Shown: positions 44,220 to 53,219 of the stretch, piece after piece
Position numbering within the stretch: position 1 is the first letter of the stretch
How the letters are laid out: every line of letters starts with the position of its first letter
Assembly (NCBI RefSeq): GCF_003290025.1
Contig: NZ_QNHG01000001.1
Coordinates: forward strand, 127,780-191,779
DNA from: Pseudogemmobacter bohemicus
GTDB lineage: Bacteria; Pseudomonadota; Alphaproteobacteria; Rhodobacterales; Rhodobacteraceae
Direction: 5' to 3'
Length of the DNA: 64,000 nt
Position numbers and translations under genes: made by a program
Notes under the pieces: model-generated
Databases searched by the model: none
What the model was told of the DNA's origin: nothing
The model's input: the letters and a program-made list of their open reading frames with translations, nothing else

Positions 44220-45185
44220 TTAGCGCAGCGGGCTGCGATAAGTCATGCGCCGCACCGAGCCGGTTTTCGACCGCATCAGGATCGTCTCCGTGGTCACCCA
44301 GCCCGGCTCGCGCTTGATACCGGTCAGGAGTGAGCCATTGGTCACCCCGGTCGCGGCAAAGATCACATCCGAGCGCACGAGGTCGTCGCGGGTATAGACG
44401 CGGTCGAAATTGGTGATGCCGGCCTTGCGGGCGCGGGATTTTTCATCCTCGTTGCGAAACAGCAGCTTGCCGAAGAACTGGCCGCCCATGCATTTCAGCG
44501 CGGCGGCCGCCAGCACGCCCTCCGGCGCACCACCCGATCCCATATAGATGTCGATGCCGGTCACCTCGGGTTCCGCGCAATGCATCACGCCAGCCACATC
44601 GCCATCGGTGATCAGCCGGATCGACGCGCCGGTCGAGCGGATCTCTTCGATCAGGGCTTCATGGCGGGGGCGTTCCAGCACGCAGGCGGTGATGTCTTCG
44701 GTCGAGACGCCTTTCGAGGCGGCCAGCGCCGAGATCCGCTCGGACGGGGTCATATCCATCGTCACCACGCCGGGGCGGTAGCCGGGGCCGACCGCCAGCT
44801 TTTCCATATAGACGTCAGGCGCGTGCAAAAGCGTGCCGCGCGGCGCCATTGCTATCACGGTCAGCGCGTTCGGCATGTCCTTCGCGGTCAGCGTGGTGCC
44901 TTCCAGCGGGTCAAGCGCGATATCGACCTCTGGCCCATTGCCGGTGCCGACCTCTTCGCCGATGAAGAGCATCGGCGCCTCGTCGCGCTCCCCCTCGCCG
45001 ATCACCACCACGCCCTTGATATCCAGCGTGTTCAGCTGATCGCGCATCGCATTGACGGCGGCCTGGTCGGCGGCTTTTTCATCGCCGCGCCCGATCAGAT
45101 AGGCCGAAGCCAAAGCGGCGGCCTCGGAGACGCGGGCGAGGCCCAGCGAGAGCATGCGGTCCTGGAACTGAGCCTGATCGGCCAT
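44220..45185 (-). CDS. glpX: Fructose-1,6-bisphosphatase class II
   Basis: The 321-residue lithium-sensitive phosphatase removes the 1-phosphate of fructose-1,6-bisphosphate (and often sedoheptulose-1,7-bisphosphate) in gluconeogenesis. VVIGEGERDEAPMLFIGEEV, DPLEGTTLTAKDMPN, ALVITDGD-like IRLITDGDVAGVM and GSGGAPEGVLAAAALKCMGG are GlpX hallmarks with the metal-binding Glu/Asp residues. It lies between hom and recJ on the same strand. Confidence 0.96.
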   Translation of the reverse strand: MADQAQFQDRMLSLGLARVSEAAALASAYLIGRGDEKAADQAAVNAMRDQLNTLDIKGVVVIGEGERDEAPMLFIGEEVGTGNGPEVDIALDPLEGTTLTAKDMPNALTVIAMAPRGTLLHAPDVYMEKLAVGPGYRPGVVTMDMTPSERISALAASKGVSTEDITACVLERPRHEALIEEIRSTGASIRLITDGDVAGVMHCAEPEVTGIDIYMGSGGAPEGVLAAAALKCMGGQFFGKLLFRNEDEKSRARKAGITNFDRVYTRDDLVRSDVIFAATGVTNGSLLTGIKREPGWVTTETILMRSKTGSVRRMTYRSPLR

Positions 45186-45285
45186 TTTGCGGATATCCCT
45201 GATGGCGTGGAGTTTGTCCGAGGCTTAGCCGCCACCGCCGCCTGCCGCAAGCGCGGTAGCGCTAAAGCAGGCGGACAGCACGGAT

Positions 45286-46599
45286 TCACACTTCCTCGAT
45301 GCGGATCGCGACGGGTTGTTCCACCAGAACCCCGGTTGCCGCGAATTGTGACAGCGCATGGGCCACATCGGCGGGCGCCGCCTTATGGGTGACGATCAGC
45401 ACGATGGCATCGCCGTCATCGGCATCGGGTTGATTGATCTGGCGCATCTGGTCGATAGAGATCCCGGAATCGCCTAAGCAGGTCGCAACCTTTGCCAGCG
45501 CGCCGGGTTTGTCCTGAAGCCGCATCCGCAGGTAATAGGGTGCAGGCGTGGCCGAGCGGGCCGCAGCCGGCTCTGCCAGCTCGGTGGCAGGGATGCCGAA
45601 AACCGGGCGGCTATAGCCGCGCGCGATGTCGATCACATCGCCCATCACCGCGCTTGCAGTCGGGCCTTCGCCGGCCCCGGCCCCGCGCATCACGATCTGG
45701 CCGACCGCATCGCCTTCCAGCACCACCATATTGGTGCCTCCCTGGAGCTGGCCGAGCGGGCTTTCGGCCGGCACAAGGCAGGGGGTCATCCGCTGCTCCA
45801 GCCCGCGCCCGGTCATCTGCGCCACACCCAGCAGTTTGATATGATAGCCCATATCATCGGCCAGGTTGATATCGTCGATCGAGACATTGCCGATCCCCTC
45901 CAGCTCGACCTTGTCAAAGCTGACACGGGTTCCGAAGGCGATGGCGGCGAGCAGTGAGAGCTTGTGGCCTGCGTCGATCCCGCCGACATCGAGGTTCGGA
46001 TCGGCTTCGAGATATCCCAGCTGGCGGGCCTCTTCGAAGACGGTTTCATAGGGCAGGCCGGCCGATTGCATCCGGGTCAGGATATAGTTGCAGGTGCCGT
46101 TCATCACGCCCATGACGCGTTTGATGCGGTTGCCGGCAAGGCCCTCGGTCAGGGCCTTGATCACCGGAATACCGCCGGCCACCGCCGCCTCGAACCGGAG
46201 TGCGGCGCCGGTTTTCTCGGCCAGTTCCGCAAGGTCCTGGCCGTGATGGGCAAGCAGCGCCTTATTGGCGGTCACCACATGTTTTCCGGCGGCCAGCGCC
46301 GCCTCGGTCGCGTCTTTCGCGGCGCCTTCATGGCCGCCCATCACCTCGACGAAAACATCGACATCATCACGCTTCGCCAGAGCCACCGGGTCGGTTTCCC
46401 AGGCATAGCCGGAAAGATCGGCATCGCGGTTCTTCTTTGGATCGCGGGCCGAAACGGCGGTGATCGCAACCGGGCGGCCCGAACGGGCGGCCAGCAGCGC
46501 GGCCTCACGCTGGATGATTTTCACCACCCCGATGCCGACAGTGCCGAGGCCGGCAATCCCAAGGCGAAGGGGTCCGGTTGCAGACGGCGTGCGCGACAT
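45286..46599 (-). CDS. hom: Homoserine dehydrogenase
   Basis: The 437-residue enzyme reduces aspartate semialdehyde to homoserine in the threonine/methionine pathway. The N-terminal Rossmann motif is GIAGLGTVGIGVVKII. VTANKALLAHHG, FEAAVAGGIPVIKAL and GVMNGTCNYILTRM lie in the catalytic domain, with DPNLDVGGIDAGHKLSLLA. A C-terminal ACT domain (PYYLRMRLQDKPGALAKVAT, then ISIDQMRQINQ) provides feedback control by threonine in the family. I chose the ATG at 46599, with GAGG seven bases upstream, over the ATG at 46611. Confidence 0.95.
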   Translation of the reverse strand: MSRTPSATGPLRLGIAGLGTVGIGVVKIIQREAALLAARSGRPVAITAVSARDPKKNRDADLSGYAWETDPVALAKRDDVDVFVEVMGGHEGAAKDATEAALAAGKHVVTANKALLAHHGQDLAELAEKTGAALRFEAAVAGGIPVIKALTEGLAGNRIKRVMGVMNGTCNYILTRMQSAGLPYETVFEEARQLGYLEADPNLDVGGIDAGHKLSLLAAIAFGTRVSFDKVELEGIGNVSIDDINLADDMGYHIKLLGVAQMTGRGLEQRMTPCLVPAESPLGQLQGGTNMVVLEGDAVGQIVMRGAGAGEGPTASAVMGDVIDIARGYSRPVFGIPATELAEPAAARSATPAPYYLRMRLQDKPGALAKVATCLGDSGISIDQMRQINQPDADDGDAIVLIVTHKAAPADVAHALSQFAATGVLVEQPVAIRIEEV

Positions 46600-46729
46600 G
46601 GGAGGCCTCATATTGATGTTGCGCCTCGGGTGTTAGCCGATGGGCCTGCCGGGTGCAACGGCGGCGCATTGGCCCCCCGCGCCGCAGTCGCGGCGGTGTT
46701 CAGGTCATGCCTGTCGGTCGCGACGGCGC

Positions 46730-47014
46730 TCAGGCCTTGCCGGCGGCAATCGCAGCAGCGAGGCGGGCGCGGGTGGCGGGGTCCAGCACGGGCCCCTTCA
46801 TCAGCCGGGCGCGGTTTTGCAGCCGCGCGGCGCGGGTGGCCAGCGCCTCGCCGGTCGAGGCCGAGATGCGTCCCGACGGGGCCTGGGCCAGCACCGCATC
46901 CATCGGCAAAAGCGCCGGCGGCGGGCCGGAGGCATCGGGCAGGGGGCCGATCTCGGGAAAGGGCGCACAGCCCAAAAGCGCGATCAGCGGAAGGAAAAGC
47001 GGAAGGCGTGTCAT
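46730..47014 (-). CDS. Small predicted lipoprotein
   Basis: The product is 94 residues. The N-terminus TRLPLFLPLIALLGCAPFPE contains a lipobox (LLGC), so the mature protein should be anchored by Cys15. The remainder is Pro/Ala-rich, then helical (ALATRAARLQNRARL, ATRARLAAAIAAGKA). I do not recognise a family. It lies 130 bp upstream of hom on the same strand and downstream of the Tad-like cluster, behind a terminator. Confidence 0.62.
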   Translation of the reverse strand: MTRLPLFLPLIALLGCAPFPEIGPLPDASGPPPALLPMDAVLAQAPSGRISASTGEALATRAARLQNRARLMKGPVLDPATRARLAAAIAAGKA

Positions 47015-47146
47015 CTGCGGCTTGCCTGGCGGGTGAGGGGGGCGGTTCGGCCGCCTCCGGCGGTGACACTATCCGCTCGGCCCGGTCCGCGAAAGCCCGC
47101 GCGGATGCAAAGGGCGTGGAATGGTGGCGCGATGGGCGGAAATGCG

Positions 47147-47178
47147 AAAGGGCCGCGCGCGGTTGCGGGCGGCCCTTT
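47147..47178 (-). terminator. Terminator of the TadE/TadG-like cluster
   Basis: A 9-bp stem AAAGGGCCG/CGGCCCTTT encloses a GC-rich loop, with CGCATTTC following on the minus strand, 29 bp past the stop codon at 47207. Confidence 0.7.
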
Positions 47179-47206
47179 GCCCTGGCTGTGCCCCAGGGGG
47201 CCGGTG

Positions 47207-47800
47207 TCAGGACACCTCGACCGGGCAGGTCGCCATGCTTTCCGACAGGCAGACCTTGAGGAAATAGCGCGGCTTGGTCACGATGAAGTTGCGGATACCA
47301 GTGGCCGGGATACCAACATCGAGGGAGGGCTGATACGCAGTCCAGGTTTCCAAAATCACCGTGGTTTCTCCGGGATTCATCACCGGGATCAGGTCGGCGG
47401 TCGCCCCATTGACATCCGCATAGCTCAGCGGGTTCTTTTTCCCGTTCGGCGAGCGCGAGAAGATGACCGTGTAATCGCCCTCTCCGGTGATCGGGTCATA
47501 GTTCCACTGCACCGAGGTGATCCGCATGGAGATCACGTTCGGCCGGCCCATCAGCCCTTCCATCACGGTTTCCATGCCATTGACGTAATTCATGTTGATC
47601 TCGCTTTGCCGCGAGATCAGATCGGCAATGGCATAGGCGGCTTTCTGGCCCTCGTTGATGGTGCGCCAGGTGTCCCACCAGACGACCAGGGCCATGATCG
47701 ACCAGGTCAAAAGCGGCAGCACGATAAGGAATTCGGTCATGATGACGCCGGATTCGTCCAGCGCGAATCTTTGTACCCGTTTGCGTGACCAGATCAGCAT
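47207..47800 (-). CDS. TadE/TadG-like pseudopilin-type membrane protein (second)
   Basis: The product is 197 residues. The N-terminal DESGVIMTEFLIVLPLLTWS is the TadE-type class III signal/helix: a charged patch, then a Glu at +5 and a hydrophobic helix. The periplasmic C-terminal part ends with a Cys pair (KVCLSESMATCPVEV). Such minor pilins assist Flp pilus assembly or export. It lies 12 bp after the first TadE-like gene in the same direction. Confidence 0.82.
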   Translation of the reverse strand: MLIWSRKRVQRFALDESGVIMTEFLIVLPLLTWSIMALVVWWDTWRTINEGQKAAYAIADLISRQSEINMNYVNGMETVMEGLMGRPNVISMRITSVQWNYDPITGEGDYTVIFSRSPNGKKNPLSYADVNGATADLIPVMNPGETTVILETWTAYQPSLDVGIPATGIRNFIVTKPRYFLKVCLSESMATCPVEVS

Positions 47801-47812
47801 GGCAGTCTCTCC

Positions 47813-48406
47813 TCAGATCGGCTCGGTCACGACAACGGTTGCAGTGCTGATCGCATAGCGTCCGGTGATCGAATCCCTGGTCAGGCGTTGCGAGAAATAG
47901 GTCGAGGGAAAAATCGGGTCCTCAAGCGCACAGACCCGGATCAGCATGATCTGGTTTTGCGCGGCGAATTCGGGCGCAACACGGCCCGGAACCGGCGCGA
48001 CAATATCCTGGTTGCGGTTGCCGCAGAAATAATCCCGGTCTCCGCTGGCATTGGTCTGTCGTCCCGGCAGGGTCCAGGGGGTGGTATTGGTGTTGACCGG
48101 CTCGATCCAGACTTTCAGGTTGGTCGGGCAATCGGCCACCGCCAGTGTGAACTGGCAAACCCGGAAACGGATTTCTTCGTAATCCATGCTGCGCATCCGG
48201 CCGAGGCGGTAGTCGCGCATCGCGAGATCGAGGCCGCGCTCGAGCATGGCGCTGCGCACCATGAAGAGACCCGCTTCCATCGACGCCATGAAAAGCATCA
48301 GCAGGACGGGAATGCAGAAGGCGAGCTCGATATTCGCCACCCCGTCTTCGCAGTGCCACAGATGGCGCAGCCGGCGGCCAAGATATGAATTGGACCTGAT
48401 TTTCAT
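47813..48406 (-). CDS. TadE/TadG-like pseudopilin-type membrane protein (first)
   Basis: The product is 197 residues. The helix segment CEDGVANIELAFCIPVLLML, continuing MASMEAGLFMVRSAML, is the TadE motif (E-x-G-x-x-x-x-E). The downstream part carries several Cys (FRVCQFTLAVADCPTNL, YFCGNR, IRVCALED), consistent with a disulfide-bonded periplasmic domain. Its ATG overlaps the TGA of the upstream vWA gene (ATGA), so translation is coupled. Confidence 0.83.
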   Translation of the reverse strand: MKIRSNSYLGRRLRHLWHCEDGVANIELAFCIPVLLMLFMASMEAGLFMVRSAMLERGLDLAMRDYRLGRMRSMDYEEIRFRVCQFTLAVADCPTNLKVWIEPVNTNTTPWTLPGRQTNASGDRDYFCGNRNQDIVAPVPGRVAPEFAAQNQIMLIRVCALEDPIFPSTYFSQRLTRDSITGRYAISTATVVVTEPI

Positions 48407-50247
48407 TGCGTCAGTTTCAGCTGGCTCAGATTGGTCGCGATCAGTCGGAATGCGTCCTGGATCTTTGCGGTTTCGGTCACGTCGAAGTAATAGGTCGAGG
48501 CGGGCACCGAGGTGCAGCTCTGGATGGCGTTCCGGCCGGCAGCGGGCGCCTGGAAGGCGATCCCGTAGACCAGAATACCGGCATTGCGGGCAGCGTTGCA
48601 GTTGGCGGCGAGGCGGTTGTTCATCTCCGCCACGCTGGCATATTCCTGGTACAGAACGCCAAGCACGCCATTAGAGACATTGGTGCGGTTGGCGCTGTTA
48701 TTGGCTCCAAGGGCACGACCGAAGAACTGACGCACGACATAGTTCATCCGCATCAAGGCCCAGACGTCCTCCCATTGCGCGATCGATGGCTGCCCGGGGG
48801 TGTAGGTCCGCGTGGGGTTGAAGCAGTCGGGGCGTGCAGCCGGCGCACCTTCGGGACGGTTCTGCCAGGTTCCGGTCGAGGGAACCCAGAAAGGCCGGCT
48901 GCCGCAGATATTGCTGTTCACAACCTTGCTGGCAAAGAAGACCGACCATTCACCACCCGCCGACCGCCAGATCGTCGCCCTGTCGGATACGTTCGAGCTG
49001 GAGTTGTTGGGGCGGTACGAGAAGGAGATGGTCGCTTCTCCGGTCTTGTAGCCATTGGCGATCCGCTTGTGGGCCACATGCTCGCCATCCGTCATCAACA
49101 CGATCACCTTGAGCGAGTCATCATCGGTGGTGTTGGCGTCGTTATATTCGAAGGGACGGCCATACATCTCTAAATCCATGGAGCGATCCGCGATAAGCGC
49201 CGAGTAGACGCCACGGGCCGATGGGTCGATCAGCGCGGTCGCCCAACGCATTCCCAGCAGGATCGAGGTATTGCCGCTGGCCTGCAGCGCGTTGATCCCG
49301 GCTTTGGCGGCTTCAGCGTCCTTGGTCGGCAGCGTGATTTCGGTGGATGTGTTCGGGTTGCACCAGCGGGCGGCGGCGGTGCCGATCAGTCTGGACTGGC
49401 TCGCGTTGCTCTGGTCCCGCCAGTTGAAATAGGTGTTGTCGGTCGACGAGGCGGACTGGGTATCCGCAGCCGTCATCAGCGGCATCTCGTAAGAGGTCGA
49501 AAGCGCAAGCGTCTGGAAGATGTTATTGGCATCCGACCCGATCGGCAGTTCGACGCAGTTCGAATAGGCAACACCGTGCAGATCACGGATATTGTACTGC
49601 TCGCGCAGTTTCTGACCCAGGTTCACCTGCGCGTTGTAGGGAATAACCCCGATCGAGATGCGGTTCTCGTTGTCCGATTCCTTCACCTGGTCGATGAAGT
49701 CTGCTGCAGCAATGCGCAGGTTGTCGATCTTGGCCCCGGCCATCGAACCCGAGACGTCGAGCACCAGCATGATCTCGATATCGGTGATCCGCTGTTCGGC
49801 GATCGAGGTATTCATGGTGTCGAGCGTTGGGATCCCGATCAGATTCATAAAGATATTGTGCGAATGCACATCGGCGCGGGCCTCGACGACGCGGTAGTTC
49901 ATCCCGTCGTCAAGCCGCACATAGGCCAGGTTCTTCTCAAGATTGGCCTTCGAGAAATAGTCCCCGACGATGTAGTCCGCCTTGGCCTGGCGGGTTGTAT
50001 GGACCTCGTCAGTGGTCAGGGCAGAGTTCATATTGGCAACCGCCAGCGCGGCGCGATCCAGCGTGTTCTGCACCGCAACGCGCTGCGTCTCAAAGCGCAT
50101 CACATCGACCGCGATGCCGCCCAGCACGATCATCCAGAAGAAGAAAAACACCATCACCGCGCCGATGGAGCCGCGCTCCTCCCGGGCGAACTGCTGCATC
50201 TGGCGCGCAAGGCGCACAGTCAGTCCTTCAAATGCAATGTTCTTCAT
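48403..50247 (-). CDS. TadG-like protein with von Willebrand factor A domain
   Basis: The product is 614 residues from the ATG at 50247. The Tad-type N-terminal helix is REERGSIGAVMVFFFFWMIV, then GGIAVDVMRFETQRVAVQNT. The vWA domain begins IEIMLVLDVSGSMAGAKIDN with an intact MIDAS (DxSxS), and later LKVIVLMTDGEHV. The rest is Asn/Ser/Thr-rich, and the C-terminus includes ILVYGIAFQAPA and SVPASTYYFDVTETAKIQDA. Such proteins are exported and linked to Flp pilus/adhesion systems. No tad secretion genes (tadA-C, rcpA) lie nearby, so the machinery must be elsewhere or absent. Confidence 0.87.
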   Translation of the reverse strand: MKNIAFEGLTVRLARQMQQFAREERGSIGAVMVFFFFWMIVLGGIAVDVMRFETQRVAVQNTLDRAALAVANMNSALTTDEVHTTRQAKADYIVGDYFSKANLEKNLAYVRLDDGMNYRVVEARADVHSHNIFMNLIGIPTLDTMNTSIAEQRITDIEIMLVLDVSGSMAGAKIDNLRIAAADFIDQVKESDNENRISIGVIPYNAQVNLGQKLREQYNIRDLHGVAYSNCVELPIGSDANNIFQTLALSTSYEMPLMTAADTQSASSTDNTYFNWRDQSNASQSRLIGTAAARWCNPNTSTEITLPTKDAEAAKAGINALQASGNTSILLGMRWATALIDPSARGVYSALIADRSMDLEMYGRPFEYNDANTTDDDSLKVIVLMTDGEHVAHKRIANGYKTGEATISFSYRPNNSSSNVSDRATIWRSAGGEWSVFFASKVVNSNICGSRPFWVPSTGTWQNRPEGAPAARPDCFNPTRTYTPGQPSIAQWEDVWALMRMNYVVRQFFGRALGANNSANRTNVSNGVLGVLYQEYASVAEMNNRLAANCNAARNAGILVYGIAFQAPAAGRNAIQSCTSVPASTYYFDVTETAKIQDAFRLIATNLSQLKLTQ

Positions 50248-50697
50248 CCAACCACGTCCCTGTTCCCCGGGCTGTCTGTCAGCCGGTTCATTTACCAAAT
50301 AAAAGCCTGCAACCCGGCAAAGCCGCATCGCCCCCCGGCATGCTGCATTTGAAATCCGGGCGTTCTGGCCCATGGTGAAACTGCCTCATTCTTCCGCCGG
50401 AATTGTGGCGGAGCTTCGTTCCGGGCCGGACTTTCCGGTGTCAAAGAAACGATGAACCCGCCCAAATTTGGATTGTGCGGTGAGAGTGAACAGCCCTGCG
50501 CAACCCGAAGGGGAATTCGCGGCCGTTAATTCTTTACAAAACATTGACCGATACGAATCACTTTGCCGAAAACCCGCTGCAACCAGTCCAGGTCTGACTG
50601 TTTTTTGATCATTCTGGGCCTTGGGTCAGGCAGAAAGAACGGTAACTCTGTGAAGACATGGCGGGAGGCCATGGTTTACCCCCGGAGGAGTTTCACG
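50248..50697. promoter_or_regulatory. Divergent upstream region of the vWA gene and gdhA
   Basis: These 450 bp hold no gene I can support. An AT-rich stretch at about 50525-50565 (GTTAATTCTTTACAAAACAT) is the likely promoter area for gdhA. The gdhA ribosome site GGAGGAG is at 50684-50690. No recognisable riboswitch or operator was seen. Confidence 0.4.
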
Positions 50698-52131
50698 ATG
50701 CTGCAGACCGCTGACGAGCCGAGTTTCCGCGATTCCGTTGATCTGATGTTCAGCCGCGCGGTTCGGCTGATGGATCTGAGCCCGGGGCTTGAGCAGAAGA
50801 TCCGGGTCTGCAACTCGACCTATACGGTGCGGTTCGGTGTGCGTCTGCGCGGCAAGATCGAGACCTTCACCGGCTATCGCTCGGTCCATTCCGAACATAT
50901 GGAGCCGGTGAAGGGCGGCATCCGCTATGCGCTTTCCGTCCACCAGGACGAGGTTGAGGCGCTGGCGGCGCTGATGACCTATAAATGCGCTCTGGTGGAA
51001 ACGCCGTTCGGGGGCTCGAAGGGCGGGCTCTGCGTCGACCCGCGCCAGTGGGAAGAGCATGAGCTGGAGCTGATCACCCGCCGCTTTGCCTATGAGCTGA
51101 TCAAGCGTGACCTGATCCATCCGGCGCAGAATGTGCCGGCCCCGGATATGGGGACGGGCGAGCGGGAAATGGCCTGGATCGCCGATCAATATGCGCGGAT
51201 GAACACCACCGATATCAACGCGAAAGCCTGCGTCACCGGCAAGCCACCGCATGCCGGCGGCATCCAGGGCCGGGTCGAGGCCACCGGGCGCGGCGTGCAA
51301 TATGCGCTGCGCGAGTTCTTCCGCCATCCGGGTGATGTGGCGCTGACCGGGCTGACGGCCGGGCTGGGGGGCAAGACGGTGATCGTCCAGGGCCTTGGCA
51401 ATGTGGGCTATCACGCGGCGAAATTCCTTTCCGAGGAAGATGGCTGCAAGATCATCGGCATTATCGAGCGCGATGGCGCGCTGAGCGATGCGAAAGGCCT
51501 TGATGTCGAGGCCGTGCGCGACTGGATCGCCCGCAATGGCGGCGTGAAAGGCTTCCCCGGCGGCACCTTTATCGAAAACGGCGCCAGCCTGCTGGAAGGG
51601 GAATGCGACCTCCTGATCCCCGCCGCGATGGAAGGCGTGATCAACAAGACCAATGCCGACCGCATCCGCGCGCCGCTGATCATCGAGGCCGCCAATGGTC
51701 CGATCACCTTTGGCGGCGATGAAATCCTGCGCCTCAAGGGCAAGATCATCATCCCCGATATGTATGCCAATGCCGGTGGCGTGACGGTGTCCTATTTCGA
51801 ATGGGTCAAGAACCTTTCGCATATCCGCTTTGGCCGCATGCAGCGGCGGGCGGAAGAGGCGCGCTCGCGGCTGCTGGTCGAGGAGCTTGAACGGTTGTCC
51901 TCGGATCGCGGTCTCGGCTGGACGCTGGCGGATGACTTCAAAGAGCGGTTCCTGCAGGGCTCGGACGAGCTGGCGCTGGTGCGCTCCGGTCTCGATGACA
52001 CGATGCGCACCGCCTATCAGTCGATGCGCGAGGTCTGGCATGGCCGCGAGGATGTCGAGGATCTGCGCACCGCCGCCTATATCGTCGCCATCGACCGGGT
52101 GGCGAAGACCTACCGGTCCAAGGGCCTGTAA
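50698..52131 (+). CDS. gdhA: Glutamate dehydrogenase (Glu/Leu/Phe/Val dehydrogenase family)
   Basis: The 477-residue enzyme interconverts glutamate and 2-oxoglutarate + ammonia. The start at 50698 follows GGAGGAG by 7 bases. VKGGIRYALSVHQDEVEALA, TYKCALVETPFGGSKGG (catalytic Lys region), VPAPDMGTGEREMAWI, VEATGRGVQYALREFF and the Rossmann motif VIVQGLGNVGYHAAKF are conserved. PDMYANAGGVTVSYFEWVKN follows. It lies alone, divergent from the Tad-like cluster. Confidence 0.93.
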   Translation: MLQTADEPSFRDSVDLMFSRAVRLMDLSPGLEQKIRVCNSTYTVRFGVRLRGKIETFTGYRSVHSEHMEPVKGGIRYALSVHQDEVEALAALMTYKCALVETPFGGSKGGLCVDPRQWEEHELELITRRFAYELIKRDLIHPAQNVPAPDMGTGEREMAWIADQYARMNTTDINAKACVTGKPPHAGGIQGRVEATGRGVQYALREFFRHPGDVALTGLTAGLGGKTVIVQGLGNVGYHAAKFLSEEDGCKIIGIIERDGALSDAKGLDVEAVRDWIARNGGVKGFPGGTFIENGASLLEGECDLLIPAAMEGVINKTNADRIRAPLIIEAANGPITFGGDEILRLKGKIIIPDMYANAGGVTVSYFEWVKNLSHIRFGRMQRRAEEARSRLLVEELERLSSDRGLGWTLADDFKERFLQGSDELALVRSGLDDTMRTAYQSMREVWHGREDVEDLRTAAYIVAIDRVAKTYRSKGL

Positions 52132-53219
52132 GGGCGGGGGGTCTTTAGGGCGGGGGCGGGCGCGAAACCCGGCCCGCCTGATGGCTGCGGGCCGGGGCGT
52201 TCCGGGGCCGCGCCCGCGGCCCGACCTGTGGTTCGCGGCTGTCGTCCGGCGCCGCAACAGCCCGGCGCCGCAACAGACTGGCGGAGCATCAGACTGGCGG
52301 TGCTGAAATCGAAACGGCAGACACCGCCCGATCTGCGGCGGCTTGCGGCCATAAGCCGGAGGCGGCGGACTTCTCGCGGCGCATCACGCGCCAGGCCTCG
52401 CCGAAACTCTGCCAGCTCAATGTCACAGGCTGCGCGACCAGTGGTTTTTACCCTTCGCCTCTGCGCGCCGGGGTGGCCCGATCTGCCGCTGTCTTCGGTG
52501 ACGACCTCCGTGACACCGCTGTCGCGGGAGGGGCAGAGGCGAAACCCTCTCTCGCAGGCCGAAAGCCGCCCCGGCGCCGTTCTGCGCTGCCGGTGCCATC
52601 GCCTGCGGGCAGGAGCCCCGCCGCTTTGCCTCCGTCAGGCCAAAGGGCGTCGCCGCTGCAACCGGGTTCCCCTCGCCCCGGGGCCCCGGTATCGGCAGGA
52701 TGCTGACCATGATCGGATATCCCTGCGGCGGTGCCAGGGGCGCCCTTGCGCCACCCCCCCGCAGCATTTTCGCTTTGATCCGGGTCAAGAAGCCGAAATC
52801 CGGACCGCAACTGAAAACCGGCCCCGCTCCGCGACCAGCTTTCATGCGCGCTTTGCCGCCGGCCCCGGATCATCCCGCAGGCAAAGGTCGGGGCCGATCC
52901 GACATCATCAGCCAGCCCGACACATCCGATACCGCGATCAGCCTGGCCGTCACCCTCCCATCGGGGTTGTGGCCAGCGCTGCGACAACGCGCGGTTTTCA
53001 TCGGCCTGTCGCCCGCATTGGCATCAGGCAAAGATCCGCGACGGGCAGGGAAAGCCGCGCTCCGGGCGCCGGATGTGCCGGACATCCTGCCCTGCAGGAG
53101 CCATATGCGGCAAGTGGCCCCGGGTTGCGCTCGCCTGGTGCGGACGGGGGGATCGCGCATCCCGTTGTAATCCTCCCGGCTTCGCTGTCAGATAGGGCCG
53201 AGGATTCCCGAGGTGCGAG
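52132..53219. other. 1.1-kb interval without a recognisable gene
   Basis: The interval between gdhA and soxB is GC-rich and open in several frames. The translations are Arg/Pro/Ser-rich with no motif, no credible ribosome site and no conserved domain by eye. A partial inverted pair TTCGCCTCTGC (52454) / GCAGAGGCGAA (52542) is present. It may be a decayed gene or long untranslated DNA. The soxB promoter presumably lies in its last 200 bp. Confidence 0.5.

Noticed and set aside
52448-52987. Minus-strand 179-codon frame in the gdhA-soxB gap
   Set aside because: Gly/Arg/Ala-rich without motif or ribosome site; not distinguishable from chance in GC-rich DNA.
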